Shown piece by piece: positions 1 to 12,279 of a stretch of DNA of 64,000 nt (the stretch's first letter is position 1; every line of letters starts with the position of its first letter). Both the position numbers and the translations under genes were made by a program. The notes beneath the pieces are model-generated. The model was not told the DNA's origin and ran no database searches. It worked only from the letters and a program-made list of their open reading frames with translations. Where the stretch lies: assembly GCA_009602735.1 (NCBI GenBank), contig WELA01007952.1:823899-887898 (forward strand), given 5' to 3'. This DNA is from Mesotaenium endlicherianum. Its lineage: Eukaryota; Streptophyta; Zygnematophyceae; Zygnematales; Mesotaeniaceae.

Positions 1-1245
1 GGGGGGAGGGGGTGTTGTGAGGGGAGCAGCCGCAGGAGCAGGCCTGGGCGGCTACAAGATGGCGCGACGGACAGGTGGCATCGAGGAGTTTGAGTTCGTC
101 CCCGTGGGCGAAAACCACCAGCAGGGCGTACGGACCTTGCCTGCACTCGCCCACGCACACGCTCTCCCTGCCACCTTCCCACCTCCCGTCCCTTCTTCCC
201 TTCTTCCACCCTCCACCCCTCCCTCCGCCACCTCTCGCTGTTCCCCCCCTCTCTCTCTCCCTCTCCCTCTCCCTCTCCCTCCATCTTCCTCTGCACTCTC
301 CCATCCCTCTGACTTTCCACTTTCTTTCTCTGCGTCTCTGGCTCGCTTGTGGTCTTTTTAGCGCAGCCTCTTCCATCCCTCCTCTCTTGCCGCTTTCTCC
401 CCCTCTCTCGAGCAGGTGTGAAAGGGGAGGCAGCATCTGTGCCGGCAGAGACGCGGCCTTCCAGTCTGCTTCCATGCTAGTCTCTTGCGGCGGGCACAAA
501 CAGCCACCCACAGGATGAGCCACAGGGCATATCTGGCATCAATGGAGAGATAGCCGTGGCCGTCTTTGAAGTGGCGGTGCTCAGCTGCAAGCAAGTCCGC
601 CCACCAGCTGGCTACGCCGGTCATGTATGTATGGCTGTGTGTAAGCGTGTGGTGTAGGCATGAACAACATACATGTTGCTGAGCGGGGTGTGTCTCATAC
701 GGGTTTCACAGCTTCACAGCTGTGTGTACTCAGCCGTAGGCATATCACATGCGCTGGTGTATAGTACGCAAATGAAGTGAGACACGCAGCGCGTTAGCAA
801 CCTGGGCGACGAGCGAATTCACGTCTTAGCAGTGCATGGGCTTGTGCTCGGCCACAGAGGCCACTGCGCCTGCGGGCAATGGCGTCGCCGTGGCTGTTCT
901 CGCCCTGCCCCTCCACACACCTCATCGGCATCTGCACGCATTCTCAGTTGTTGCGCATGCGTTAATTGAAACGGCTGCCGCCTGTTGCATTGCCGCACAG
1001 CTGCCAACGCTGCCTTGCGACTCTTGGTGAAGCTCGGCAGGGTGAGGGGTAGGGGCAAAGGGCTGGGCGGCGCGTGGCAGGCACGGGATTGGGGGGGAGG
1101 GGGGGGCGCTCTGTGACTCGTCGCAAGCTTATTGGGCGAGAGCTTTTCGAGAGCTTGGCATGGCATGGGCTCATGAGCGCACTTCACTTGGGGGCCGGGA
1201 GGGGATGGGGGGGGGGGGGTGAGATGCAGAGGCTGGCAGTGGCCN

Positions 1246-1277
<32 letters not shown>

Positions 1278-4231
1278 GATGCAGAGGCTGGCAGTGGCCA
1301 TTGCGGTGTCCGGGATGGTACGCGACGCGCGCGACTATGTGTGGCCGTGGGAGGGCCCCGACGCCGACCTCGAGAGGTGACCCCTCCTTTCCTCCAGCAG
1401 GAATGAGTGCCGTCTTTCCGGGGGAAAAAATAAAAAAGTCATGAGGGGGTTGAGGTAGAGAGGGGTGACGTTGCCGCCGTTCTGTCCTAGCTATGCATGG
1501 ATGTGGGCTTCTAGTGGTGTGTGCCAGCGAGCAAACAGGTGGGCGCCAGCTGGCGAGGAACGGACTGACTGTGCTGCCCTTGCACTTTTCATGCACTAGT
1601 TTTATTTTTTGGACCTTCCACATGTGCGCGCGTGAACAAACAGACGTGCGTGTTTGTGTACATAAGTCCGTCTGCGTAGGGCGGCAGGAAAGGGGGAGAA
1701 GAAAGTGCGCAGAGGTATTTGGATGGGGGGGTTGTTCCAGTGCAGCTATGGCAGCTGGCACATTGACGTGCAGAGACAGCTGGCAGAGAAGGTGACAACG
1801 CGGTCGCTGTCCCTCTGATTAGCGACAAAACGGCATGCTGCGTGCTTGCTGCGCTGGTGGCGCTCCTCGTTTGCGCTCAACCTTGCTTGTGGATTGCCGC
1901 ACACTGACAAGGAGGAGGAAGCAGCGCCCTGGATCGAGAGGAGCATCAACGGCCGTGCTCCCGCCATGGTGGACATCCTTGACTTATCGGGGGAGAAAGA
2001 AAGGAGAGAAAGGAACAGGGGGGGTGTGGGAGGGGAGGGGGCGATTCTGTGAATTGAACCAACGCTTGTGGGTTTGGCTGTGCGTGTGTGCATTTTTTCA
2101 CGCGCGCGCGCGGGCGTGTGTGTGAGAGAGTGCGTGACGGCAGATATGCGCTCCAATGGGAGAGCCAGCACATCATCCCGCTCTCCACAGCCGTGGAGGA
2201 CATGATCAAGAACAGTGAGTTTCCGTTCACACTCACGCAACCAGTCCAGGCTCAACGCCCGTGCATGCTTTCCTGAATGCTTGGGGGCAGCATGGGTCGA
2301 GGGTCACCCACCCCCTCGCCTCTTACTTCTGCGCCTGCGCCTGCTCTCGCTCTGCTGCTGCTCCGCCCTGCTCCTGCTCCTGCCATCCTGCTGGCATTCT
2401 GAGCACGACGCACACTTGTTACGCTCTTTGATTCAAAAAAAAAACATTGAGAGTCTGATGTGTGAACCAATCGTTGGAGGCCACAGGTGGCCCTTTGATG
2501 CCACTAGAAGGGGGTGGCATCCTCGTTAAGACAAGGGGTGTGTGTTAGTCCTTTGCACCTCAATATTTGTTTCCCTTCTCCTTTGGGGTTTTCTGTTTCC
2601 CTTCTCCTTTGGGGTTTTTCTTTTGGGGGGGGGGGGGTTTTGTGCGCAGGCGCGGTGCAGACGGCGGTGCAGCAGGGGGCCATGCTGACGGTGCTGCACG
2701 GCCTCGTTGCCAGCCTGGCGTGGCCCATCACGCTCATCAACGCCACCAACATGATCGACAGCCGCTGGTCCATGGCCTGCGACCGGTACACGCCTCCTCC
2801 TCCTCCTCCTCCTCCCTCTTGCTCAATTGTCGCCTCTCAGGGGAACTGGCTGATTGACTGCTCAGTCTCTGCCTGCCAACCCTTTGTCACAAGCAGCCAA
2901 CGGGTGCACCAGTGCCCAGCACATGGGTTGCAGTTGTACCATTCCGCTCTACATTCTCAAGTCCCCCCCCCGCCCCCCCCCCGGCTCTCTCNCAAGTCCC
3001 CCCCCGCCCCCCCCCCCGGCTCTCTCCCCGACTCCCCTCCTGCCTGCTTGACCGCCCGACGTGCATGCCTGCTTTTCCCCGTGTCTGTGCATGCGCACGT
3101 GCGCGTATGTTAATGAGAAGAAAGGGAGAGAGAGGGATGCGCGGAGGGAGGGCGGGCAAGAGAGTGAAAGCGCAAGCGGGGGCAGGGGGGGAGGAGGGGA
3201 GGAGGAAGGAGGGAGGAAGGTACATAACTCCGTTCCGCGTGTATATTATGATGCGAAGAACGTCCCTCTTTGCTGTTGCTGCTGAGAAGGAGAGCTCGTC
3301 CACAGTAGGGTCTGCAGTAATCAAATCTGGGTCCCTGCAATTTCAGCTCGGGCTCTGACTCTCCTCTGCGCGCATGAGAGGCCCGATGTGGGCCCAAGAG
3401 AAGTCTGTGCTCCACTCACAGAGTCCGCCTGCTGGAACTGGCTGTGCAGAGCTGACAAGGCGGGCGTTCTACTGGCAGAGGTGCTCCTGAAGCGCACCCA
3501 CGGCGACAGGTGGGGGCTCGCCCTTGCCTGCGTCATCCTGCCCCTACTCTCCACATTCTGCTGATCTCCGGTACCTTTGGGCTCCTCCAGAAGTGCCCAA
3601 CTTGCAAACCAGATCATGGCGGCCTCTTGTGTGCGCTGAAACTTGGAGCCTTCCCTCTCCTCCCTCCCTCCCTCCCTCCCTCCCTCCCCTCCTCCCCTCC
3701 TNGAGTGCGTCTCTGTCTCACACCTGGGGGTCACTTTTTGGTCTCTGCGTGAGCAAAGAATACGGAGGAGGGTGAAGATGCGGGCTGGAAATGTCATCAA
3801 TGGCCGAGGGGATGCTCCGGCAGCGCCGTGTGTGTTGTGTTTTTTTTAAAAGTGTGGGGCTTGGAAGCAAAGCGGCACCTATGGCTGCTCGGTTGCAGCT
3901 ATGAAGCAGCCACACGGCATTGACGGCTCCTTCTACTCATGATGTCAACTTCTGCGACAGCAGCCTTGCTAATGCCTACTTGTGCCCTTGCGCTGCTGAG
4001 GTGGCAGAGCCATGCCCTGGGAGTGCATCTGAGCTGAGCCAGGGTGAAGGGGAATGAAGTTGCGCACGGTAGCGGTGTAGCGGTGTTTTTTGGCCTTGAT
4101 CCTTTCCTTCGTGTTGAACGCCGCTAGAGAAGTGCGACAAAAGAGTGCCATGGCAATGCATGCCACAATCCACGATTGACGTGTGTGTGTGCGTGGGAGG
4201 GTGGGTGTGTGCTGGGGCACTTTCGGGCCTT

Positions 4232-4275
<44 letters not shown>

Positions 4276-4853
4276 CGTGTGGTGCGGGCAGGCCTGTGAC
4301 GCTGATGGGGTACTCGATGGGAGCGCGGCTCATCTTTGCGTGCCTGGAGCATCTGGCCTCCCTCGACGACGCGGGTGAGAACGCTCCGCCCCAGCTCTTC
4401 TGCCAGATGAGGAGCTCTTGCGAAGTTGATGCCCACCGTGCCGAGTACACGTGTGCGCGCGTCATGCCCCAATCGTTGCGCAAGTTTCAGCCTGAAGGAG
4501 GGGGCCCTAAGGGTGCGGAGCGGAGGCTGGCGCCCGTTGGGAGCACTGAGCATGCTGGAAACGTTTGTTGCGTCGCACGACAGTGGGCGCGGTCCTGTCT
4601 GCAATCGAGTAGGAATGTTCAGGTCTTGTCAGGGAGACGGTGGAAGCGTGAGAGTGCCTAGAGTGCAGGATCTGCCCTCCTGCCTGTTCGCCAACTGGCT
4701 CGGGTGCCTAGCTGGCACATGGGACGAGAGGCTAGACTGAAGAATCAAAGGTTGGAGCCCCTGCTGCCTTGCAGGTGGCATTGTGGAGCGGGTGGTGCTC
4801 TTGGGGGCGCCCCTTCCGGCTCGAGATGCTCGCTGGGCTGCTGTCCGCAAGGT

Positions 4854-4899
<46 letters not shown>

Positions 4900-6478
4900 C
4901 GACACGCATGCGTACACAGTGACAGACGCGTGCATGCATATCTCTCCCCTTCTGATGGTTTCAGGAAGCATCTTGTGTGGCACCGTGGCTGCTTAAACAG
5001 CACAAAGAAGCGTGGCGTAGCACGGCACAGCATGCTTCTAATGTACTTGTTGCGTCGTGTCAACCGATGGCTATTGAATGCACGAGCAGGTATGCTTGCC
5101 ATTTTGTTTTCTTCTTTCTTGCCACGCCAGACATACTGTTATACTTTTTGTGTAAGCCGATGTATTTCAAGGTATATACAAAGTGGGTGTGAGTTGCGGG
5201 TGTGAGTTGCGTGCGTGTATCACAACTATGAATTTAACCATGGATCTGCAGGGATGAGCACATGCGCAGCTCCGATAGAGAGGACAGTTGCAACGAGAAA
5301 CAGCGAGCCGACTAGGGCGCCTGTGATGAGTTTGCCATTCTGTCAAACTTATGCCGAGGCTGACACTGACTGGTGATTTCGATTGCCAGGTCGTGGCCGG
5401 AAGATTTGTGGTGGGCTTCACGACCAGTGACTGGACGCTTGGCCTCGTGTACCGTTCCAGGTACGCACAGGTGTCAGCCCTCATGTCTGCAGGAGTCAAA
5501 TGTCAAACACGTGTTGGTGTGACTGTCTGCTTGGTTGAGTCCTGTTCACATTTCGTTCTTGCTTGCATGCAGACGCCACTTCAGGTGCTCTTACAATTGG
5601 TGCCACTTCAGGTTCCTTAGAATTGAAGTGGTCTAACGGCTTGTTCATGCGTGCCTCTCGAAGATTGCCAAAAACAACATCTTTTACCCCAAGGTGCAGA
5701 GCCCAGTCCAGATTACTCTCGGCGCTACACACACACAACACACACACATTTTGAGCATAGACGGAAGATTGACAGGTAGGTTTTGTTCTTGCATGGAAAT
5801 ATCCATGCAGTACACACACACAGACACACGCATGTTGTATGTTGACATGCACACGTATGTAGCCCCAAAGATTTTTCTGATCATTGCTACGCATGAACAC
5901 ATTAGATATGTATAGATCTCCTGTGGTTATGTCAATATTTTACTCAGTGAATCTTGCAGTCTGTCTCGGTGCTTCCATCGTGTAGTATCTTTTACTATGA
6001 CTCTAAAGTGGTGTCATATGGGGCGATGGGGCCAATCTTTCCCTCTTCAACTTCACATTGAAGACCAATAGGCCAGTATTTTCCTCCCCTTGCTCAGAAT
6101 TAGTGCACCTGCTGTAACATTCTGAAAGGTTGGGGCTTGCGTGCAGCTTTCTTGTGTCAGGAGTTGCTGGCATTCAGAAGGTTGAAACTTCCGGCATAGA
6201 AAATGTAAGTGTCGTATACTTGCCATCTATCATAGCAAGGTCACCGTGGTTAACACAGAGCTTGGTTAAGCAGGTGGTGCTCTTCGACAGCCGTCCTAGA
6301 CTGCGGTTCCGCGGTTATTCTCTCTTCATAGTGCAAACCATTTTGTGTTCTGAGTGATCTTCGTATGTGAGTGCAGATTGATTTGACGGCAATAGTGAAG
6401 GGTCACAATGCTTATCGCCCAAATTTGGAGGAAGTGCTACAACTTGTCAACCTTGATGGTTACTACTCGACTCAGTGA
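1..6478 (+). CDS. DUF726/TMCO4-like alpha/beta-hydrolase gene, 3' part (10 exons)
   Basis: This is a spliced host gene cut by the window start. Exons read from the sequence are <1-127, 1285-1376, 2144-2214, 2650-2785, 3450-3509, 4292-4374, 4775-4851, 5390-5460, 6147-6204 and 6377-6478 (stop TGA 6476-6478). All have GT/AG borders, and the phases chain into about 291 residues. Family hallmarks appear in order: a Gly-rich segment then GLGGYKMARRTGGIEEFEF, LAVAIAVSGMVRD, WPWEGP, ESQHIIPLSTAVED, LAWPITLINATNMID, a GxSxG nucleophile elbow (GYSMGAR, exon 6), VERVVLLGAPLPARD, SDWTLGLVYRS, VAGIQKVE and KGHNAY. Ser, Asp and His of a lipase-like triad are plausibly in GYSMG, SDWTLG and KGHNAY. The Gly-rich start and the LAWPITLINA segment look membrane-associated. 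DUF726 proteins include animal TMCO4 and yeast Mil1 (AP-1 linked); their substrate is not established. Introns are 0.3-0.9 kb and rich in simple repeats. The acceptor region of exon 2 is duplicated beside an N at 1245, probably an assembly join. Confidence 0.9.
1221..1299. repeat. G-tract and assembly duplication at exon 2 acceptor
   Basis: A 24-base stretch ending in GGCAGTGGCC occurs at 1221-1244 and again at 1276-1299. The copies are separated by an N (1245) and about 30 Gs. The second copy continues into exon 2. The first is probably the unmerged end of a neighbouring contig rather than a real duplication. Confidence 0.7.
3656..3701. repeat. (TCCC)n simple repeat in intron
   Basis: A run of TCCC/CTCC units in the intron between exons 5 and 6, ending at a single N (3702). 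It is a pyrimidine tract on the sense strand. It is one of several low-complexity blocks in this gene; a (TCC)n run also lies at about 2793-2815, just after exon 4. Confidence 0.8.
4232..4281. repeat. (GT)n/(GC)n microsatellite just upstream of exon 6
   Basis: About 25 GT units grade into a short GC run and end about 10 bases before the exon 6 acceptor (4291/4292). GT runs on the sense strand near splice sites can bind splicing factors in other systems; no such role is shown here. Confidence 0.8.
4855..4896. repeat. (CT)n microsatellite just after exon 7 donor
   Basis: About 21 CT units begin three bases after the exon 7 donor (GT at 4852). The run is long and pure, so its length is probably variable. 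Confidence 0.85.
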
Positions 6479-7378
6479 AATCTCAGAAAGCAATGCAAAT
6501 ATGTGCACAAGGCCCGCAGGAGGTTACTCCTGATTGCAAAGTCTAACTAGTTACATCGTATGTAAAACGCATGACAACTTCAGACCCCATCATCATGCCC
6601 TCTACTATTTCACACACTGCCATGCTTTGTACAATTTGCAAAAATACGAATGTAACTGACCCACTGTTCACACAGATTGCATAAGCCATCTATTGTCAAG
6701 ATAAAAGACTTCGTGAAGAACATGAACATCATCTAATGTTCAGACGTATACTTGCTATCATGTTCGAATATCCAGAGACATACCCACATGTAGAATGTGT
6801 TTGCTGCATTACAAGTGTACATGTATGGCAAAATTACACGCATAACAGAAACAATGATAAATGAAAATGTGGCGAAGACAAGTAAAGAGAAAGCGCCGAA
6901 AGAAACTAATGTGACAGAAAACTTCCAGACACTCCCACGAGGAAGGTTGGAAAAAATTTATTGCTCTGCAAGCAGAAGCAAATAATAAATTGCTGACTCT
7001 AAACTTGGAAGTTGAACTGTCTTCTGAACAGCATTACTTCAATCTTTACGACCTGCTTGTCAAGGGACCCATGCCTGCTCTGTACAGCTTTCTATACCAA
7101 AAACAATAATCTTAAGCCTCGTTTATCTTTATCTCCCTACGATCGCACTGCGGATAGACTACAAATGCACATCAACTGTTCTACCGCCTTCTCTAGCCGC
7201 TTGTAATATACAGGGGTAACACTCACTACCAACACCTCTTTACATATTTACTGCCTTGACAGGAAAGCACATGCTTGCCGAGAAATGAAGCTGTCAAGGT
7301 CGAGGTGACAAAAAGAAGCCTCTAATATGCCTGTTTGCTCACTGGCAACTTAGTCCAGCCGAATGAGGAAACAAGCAA
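6479..7378. other. 3' UTR and intergenic spacer
   Basis: AT-richer sequence between the stop of the DUF726 gene and the stop of the convergent minus-strand ORF. An AATAAA occurs at 6984-6989 and could serve as a poly(A) signal for the plus-strand gene. Short ORFs here have no recognisable content. Confidence 0.5.
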
Positions 7379-8176
7379 TTATATGCTTCCTTCTAGCAAG
7401 TGAGTGCCTCCACTCATAGGCCTAAGGTCCAACAAACTGACGGCGTCATTTGAACTCCGACTAAAGTTGCACTCGTCGCTGTAGGCATCAAGTAAAGCAT
7501 TTTCGACCTGATGCTCGCCAATTCCGTGAAGAAACTCCTGCTGAGAGGCGATATGTAAGCCCACATCAGCAGGGCATCGAGCACTTTCGACCTCCAAAGA
7601 TGTTCCACTGCTGCCAGGAGTAGGAGGTATGCCAAGCTGGTCATCAGAGGCCTCCAGAAGAAAACCGAGACCTTCAGAAGCCACAGATGGAAGCACAGCA
7701 CCCTGCCCTGGCAGTGGCTGGAAATCCTCCATGTGACTACATACAGCCTCTGTCGTAAAAATTTCTAGACACCATTCCTTTCCATCTGCTGCAGTCTCCG
7801 CTGTTTGATTACTCGAAAGTAACGCTTCCTGCGCCCAGGACAGGACGGAGTCATCCCTGCTAGAATCTTCGAGTGATGTCACATCTTCAGCGAGCACCCG
7901 TTGTAAGGACTGTACATCTGGTGAAAAAAGGCTTCGACTTCCTTCCTGCTCACTAATGTTACTGACCGAGACAGCAGCCACAACATCTCCGTCGGGCTTG
8001 GCTGATTCATCGTCAGAGTCCAGGCAGTTCAACACCCAAGACATGAAGCCATTTTCCTGCTCGGTAATGTTCTTGCCATGTCCCGAAATTAAACTGACTT
8101 CAGAGCACTGCTTTTTCGCAGGAGGCTGGGCGTCTACACTTTCAGCACAAATTCGCTCTCTCTTCCATGTCGTCAT
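7379..8176 (-). CDS. Unrecognised acidic Ser-rich protein, possibly nuclear
   Basis: An open frame of 265 codons from the ATG at 8176, ending in TAA at 7379-7381. I do not recognise the family. Visible features are a basic/Pro patch near the N terminus (PPAKKQC) that could be part of a nuclear signal, a strongly acidic Ser/Glu/Asp composition, and two related hydrophobic-plus-acidic motifs (FMSWVLNCLDSDDE and VLSWAQEALLSSN) of the type seen in activation domains or short interaction peptides. There is no signal peptide or membrane segment. The open frame extends four codons above the ATG to a TAG that sits in a good splice-acceptor context (CTCTGTAG, about 8190). It may therefore be the last exon of a longer gene rather than a complete single-exon gene. 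It converges with the DUF726 gene. It lacks the repeats of the neighbouring mobile elements, which supports host origin. Confidence 0.5.
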   Translation of the reverse strand: MTTWKRERICAESVDAQPPAKKQCSEVSLISGHGKNITEQENGFMSWVLNCLDSDDESAKPDGDVVAAVSVSNISEQEGSRSLFSPDVQSLQRVLAEDVTSLEDSSRDDSVLSWAQEALLSSNQTAETAADGKEWCLEIFTTEAVCSHMEDFQPLPGQGAVLPSVASEGLGFLLEASDDQLGIPPTPGSSGTSLEVESARCPADVGLHIASQQEFLHGIGEHQVENALLDAYSDECNFSRSSNDAVSLLDLRPMSGGTHLLEGSI

Positions 8177-8189
8177 CTCGTTTCGCAAC

Positions 8190-9930
8190 TACAGAGAACG
8201 ACGGAACGAACTGTTTCAAAGTCGGAGGAGAAAGTGTGCAATGGTGACCATCTAGACTTTCCATCCCTTCGCACGTTGTGACCTTATACAAAACCGAGCG
8301 ACTGTTGAAGCTGCCAGCAGATCGGGATCCAGGTCAGGATGCACCTTGGAGTAAACTTTCAGTGATTTACTTTGACTCGGATCAGCTGACGGCTATTACT
8401 AGGTCCTCGCCGGTGGCCTACAAGAAGTCTTTCACGCGTTTCTTTCAAGCACTATCAATACGTCAACGAGGTGGTCAGAGCCAGTCAGTGCCTTCGGAGG
8501 CTGCAGTGCGCCATACGTGATGACGAAGGAGAGGACAAAACGATTAGATCGACAACGAAGGTAGCTAGAAAATGCCGGAAAACATTGGACCTAGCTCCAG
8601 GTTCGAATGCCACGAGAGGGGCGACAGTGGTGCTGCAGGACGTAAATAGCGGCGCTTTGTTGCCAGCTATCGCATCTTTACAAGCTTGGCGGTCGTTGTC
8701 AGTGGGTGGTTACTGTTGATTATGAATCGCTACGGAGGCGGGAATTCTTACGAGGCTGGTGGGGCTCTCACGCTTTGACGCGTCTTGCTCTATTTCGGGA
8801 ATCGGTCTAAATGACATGCTTCTCCGGGTCATCCAAGCCAAATTACGCAAAAACAAAAGCCACTCGGCACTTCAAAGGCAGGTGGCTGGCTTCGCTGATA
8901 TTTATCTGCTACTCCTGGGCTCATGCAGCTACTGGTGTGCACACCGAAACACCCGTTGCGAGCAATTGCAAGACTACCAGCAAAAGTGAGCAAAAGGCGG
9001 CCAGAAAAGCGACCCGACGCAGGTTGCTGACAGTGTAGCACCTTTCTGACGAGGTTCTTGAGCAGTTTCAGTGGACCAGACTGAACCGGACTGTTCGTGA
9101 CAGCCTGGAAGCCCTTGGAAGCCCAACTTCGCGGCACTTTTTCCACAGGAACCAACTTTCGGAGTAAAGGCATGCCTCATGCAGGCTGCAGTCGTGTGCG
9201 CACTTAGCAGAAATGCGATAGCAGGTGAACGCAGGTGAATGACCAGCAAACAACAGTGAATGTCGAGGTAATTCTCTGGACGGACTCCGAAGTGTTCTAC
9301 AAGAGGCAGTTTACATTGGCACAAAATAACCTCCGCTATCCATTTCAAATGTTGTCGTGCCTAACAGAGACGGTCCCTCGGCACGAGCGTAGCCTTCCAG
9401 CAAGTGTGCCTTCAACCTGGTCAATGTGTCGGTGGCCCTCCTCGTGTGTGGGAAAACATGGTTGATCGATATTCGCACGTGTGTCGGAGACAAGCCTTAC
9501 CAAGGTTGACCCATCCCTGGGCTCCTGAACTTGCACCATGCAACCATGACCAACACTCAGAGCAATGTTCTCCTTCACCCAGCTCTCACCATCTGCTTAT
9601 CCTAAGACTCAGCAGAAAATTTTGAAAATTCTTGCCATGCCTTAATTCCTCTTACAAGGACGGAAGTCTCTTACTTCCACATAGGTTGTATGCCTTAAGG
9701 TTCTTGGGTTCACAGGCGAGCAAATTGTAGTTTGCAGAAATCACACTCTAAGCAGCTTGACATACAACGTCAGATTCAGAGAAAATCGCCCTTCAGGCTT
9801 TCGCTCAACTTTCACAAAGTCACAGCTTACAAAACTCTGAAACTACACGTCTATGCTGGCTTGGGTCAAGCTCTTCACTTAACACCGCGCCTTAACAGTT
9901 CTTCACTGCCAGGCTAGGCTCACTCAGTTC
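8190..9930. other. Spacer with no supported gene
   Basis: Sequence upstream of the minus-strand ORF. It may include its 5' UTR, promoter or further exons. No ORF shows a recognisable domain and no clear repeat was seen. The AT/GC balance is close to even. Confidence 0.4.
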
Positions 9931-9939
9931 TCTGAGAGC

Positions 9940-10923
9940 TTTATCTGCCAATACTACCCTCTCTCTTCGAGATGCGAATGCGACTTCTAAGAACTTGGAA
10001 ACTAACACACAACTCACCATTTTAAGGCTGCTTCACACACACTTGTGGCGTTCGGCCGAATCTGTGCTAATCTCCTAGCAGATTCTATTCTGCAGTTCTC
10101 CTACTTTCAACAGTGAGATTCCCTCTTGGGAACTCCTACAATCCTAACTTATCTATGATACACGAAGAAGAATCTTCAGCGTCGGCAGAAGCGTGGGGCC
10201 TCGGCTCTCCAATGGCCTTGGGAACTCCTTCTTCTTCTTCGCGCCCTTCTTCTCCTTCCTTCTGCTCCTTCTGCTCCTTGGCAAAGGTGCGTGAGAGTGA
10301 ATGACATGTCTCAGGCAAGATTTGTGCCTTTTGCAGGCACCACACAGCGTCATCTTTCGAGAATGCCGTGCTTAGTCACAGAGCTTGGCTGCATGTCGCT
10401 TCTGCCTAGCCATGCTCAACTCAAACTCGTAGTCACTCAGCATGCATGCACACCTCGTGACTGTCGCGCGTGGCTTCTTAGCTTCTCAGCTGGCAGTCAC
10501 GCCTAATTGGCTCATGGCTAAGAACTCCTGAGCGGCGTGTACAAGCAAATGCCACTTGCTCAAGATTCCAACCGGGCGGCCGTAACCTATCTTGGCATTG
10601 CGGCCATGACCTGGCTTAATCTGCCAGTCACACAGTACCTGACTTGGTACCTACTGGGCGGCTTATCACTGATCCCNACTGGGCGGCTTATCACTGATCC
10701 CCAGCTTCTAGCCTCGCGGCTGTCTATGCTGTCAAAACCTCCCCTTCCCTGGGTGTGGGGCACATTGACATTGACCCCTTGCCAGTGGTCTTGACGCCGA
10801 CATAACCGCTAACTGCGACGTAATCAGTCAAGTGGTTGGCGAGTCAACGTTGACTTTCTGTAGCTGGGTGGCCGTAGCTTGCGCTACGCGTGCGGCACCG
10901 TCAAACGGATAGTAGTCGCGACA
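9940..10923 (+). repeat. Left arm of long inverted repeat (LTR-like, plus orientation)
   Basis: This block matches, in inverted orientation, the block at 11271-12250. Clear homologous landmarks are the purine/pyrimidine-rich tract at 10220-10285 against 11925-11995, the AGGCACCAC and GCATGCATGCAC segments, and GAGTCAACGTTGACTTTC at about 10843 against about 11335-11355. Identity is roughly 70-75% by eye. The inner end finishes ...GTCGCGACA, matching TGTAGCGAC at the start of the other arm, so both inner ends have TG/CA as LTR ends do. An N at 10677 duplicates about 24 bases. The outer boundary is uncertain. Confidence 0.55.
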
Positions 10924-11270
10924 ATGTTCACATTTATTCACGATTCTTTGCTATGCAATCTAGTTACTTAATTTCGTGGATAAAAAACGAATCTCCCCAG
11001 CGAAAAATTGTATGAATTTCAAGAGGTCAACTTTGGGTCAACTGGAGCTTTGTGAATCAAGTGTCACTTTGAACGAGTCGCGTGGGGGTAAAACTCGAAC
11101 CGACGTCGATGGATAAGCGAAGCGGTGGCGTCAGCCAGACCCCTCAATTTGAAACTTTCTGAATGCTATTTGCTAAAAACACCGACTCAAGCCAAGAAGA
11201 TGTCTTCTAAAATCCTGACTTTAAAATTATAATAGAATGTTATCATGAAATTCCATATTACCTCAGCAAT

Positions 11271-12279
11271 TGTAGCGACTGTTATCAATTTGACGACGCC
11301 GCACGCGTGACGCAAGTCACGACTGCCCAGGTACGGAAAGTCAATGTTGACTCACCGACCAAGAGATTAACCTCTGCGTTGTCAGCATTGAAAGTCAAGG
11401 TCCAAGTCACACGAAAGCGTGACTGTTATAAGTCAACACCAACACTCAGTGATGGGTGGGGTTTGACAGCCAAGTCCGCTGGAAAGTTGACCATGCTGGA
11501 ATTAGCAAATAGTCCGCACCAGCAGCTGCCAAGACAGGCATCGCTGGCTAAGCAGCCACCCTGGGAGATGCCAAGTCAGGCGAGGCTGTGTGGAAAGGCC
11601 ACCTCAGCCATAGACCTGTGGCGAAACTGCCATGACTTAAGCAGCCACCTCGAGCGACATGGGCTTTAAGCCACATAGGCGTGCACGTTGACCAAAGGCT
11701 AAGCAGGCACGCGTGACCGTCACGATGCGTGCATGCATGCTAAGTGACGTCGAATAACTTAAGCTGTCACGAGGGACAACTGCAAGAGGAACATGCATGC
11801 TAAGCGTTGTGACTAAACGTTGGAATTCTCAAGAGAGGATGGTGTGCGTGGTGCCTGGGTAAGGCACGAGCCTTCCACGAATTTGCCTCATACTTGCCTT
11901 GCACAATTTGCCCAGAAGCAAAAGGGAGCGCAAGAGCGAAAGGAGAGAAGAAAAAGGAGCGCGAAGGAAAAGGAGTTTCCAAGGCCACCGGAGATCCAGG
12001 AAGCCACGCTTCTTGTTGCGACTAAGGACATCGGAAGGCGCTAGGCATTGGCAAGGCTAGAAGCGAGAGAGACTCTATGAGCTAGGAAGTGGCTCAGGGA
12101 GGGGACTACTCCCGAGCTGGACACACATTGACTAATCTATATGCTGATGGGTAAAAATCCTCTCTATTAGGGGAAAAGCCCACAGCTTATGAGCTGTAAA
12201 TGAGAAAAAAAAATAAAGGACATGAGAGGTCTGAACTGGGCACTACTAGGCAGCAGAGCAGCTACTAAGCAACTAATCA
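11271..12279 (-). repeat. Right arm of inverted repeat, probable 3' LTR of family 3 minus element
   Basis: Inverted partner of 9940-10923. It lies directly downstream (minus sense) of the coding end and a purine-rich stretch (GGAGGGGA, about 12305-12312) of the family 3 element, which is where a 3' LTR should be. It starts TGTAGCGAC on the plus strand. The outer boundary near 12279 is a guess. The alternative is one arm of a foldback DNA element whose 0.35-kb centre is 10924-11270. Confidence 0.45.

Noticed and set aside
128-361. Coding sequence continuing past 127 in the first ORF
   Set aside because: After the donor at 128 the frame becomes Pro/Ser/Leu from a CT-rich intron; the family sequence resumes at exon 2.
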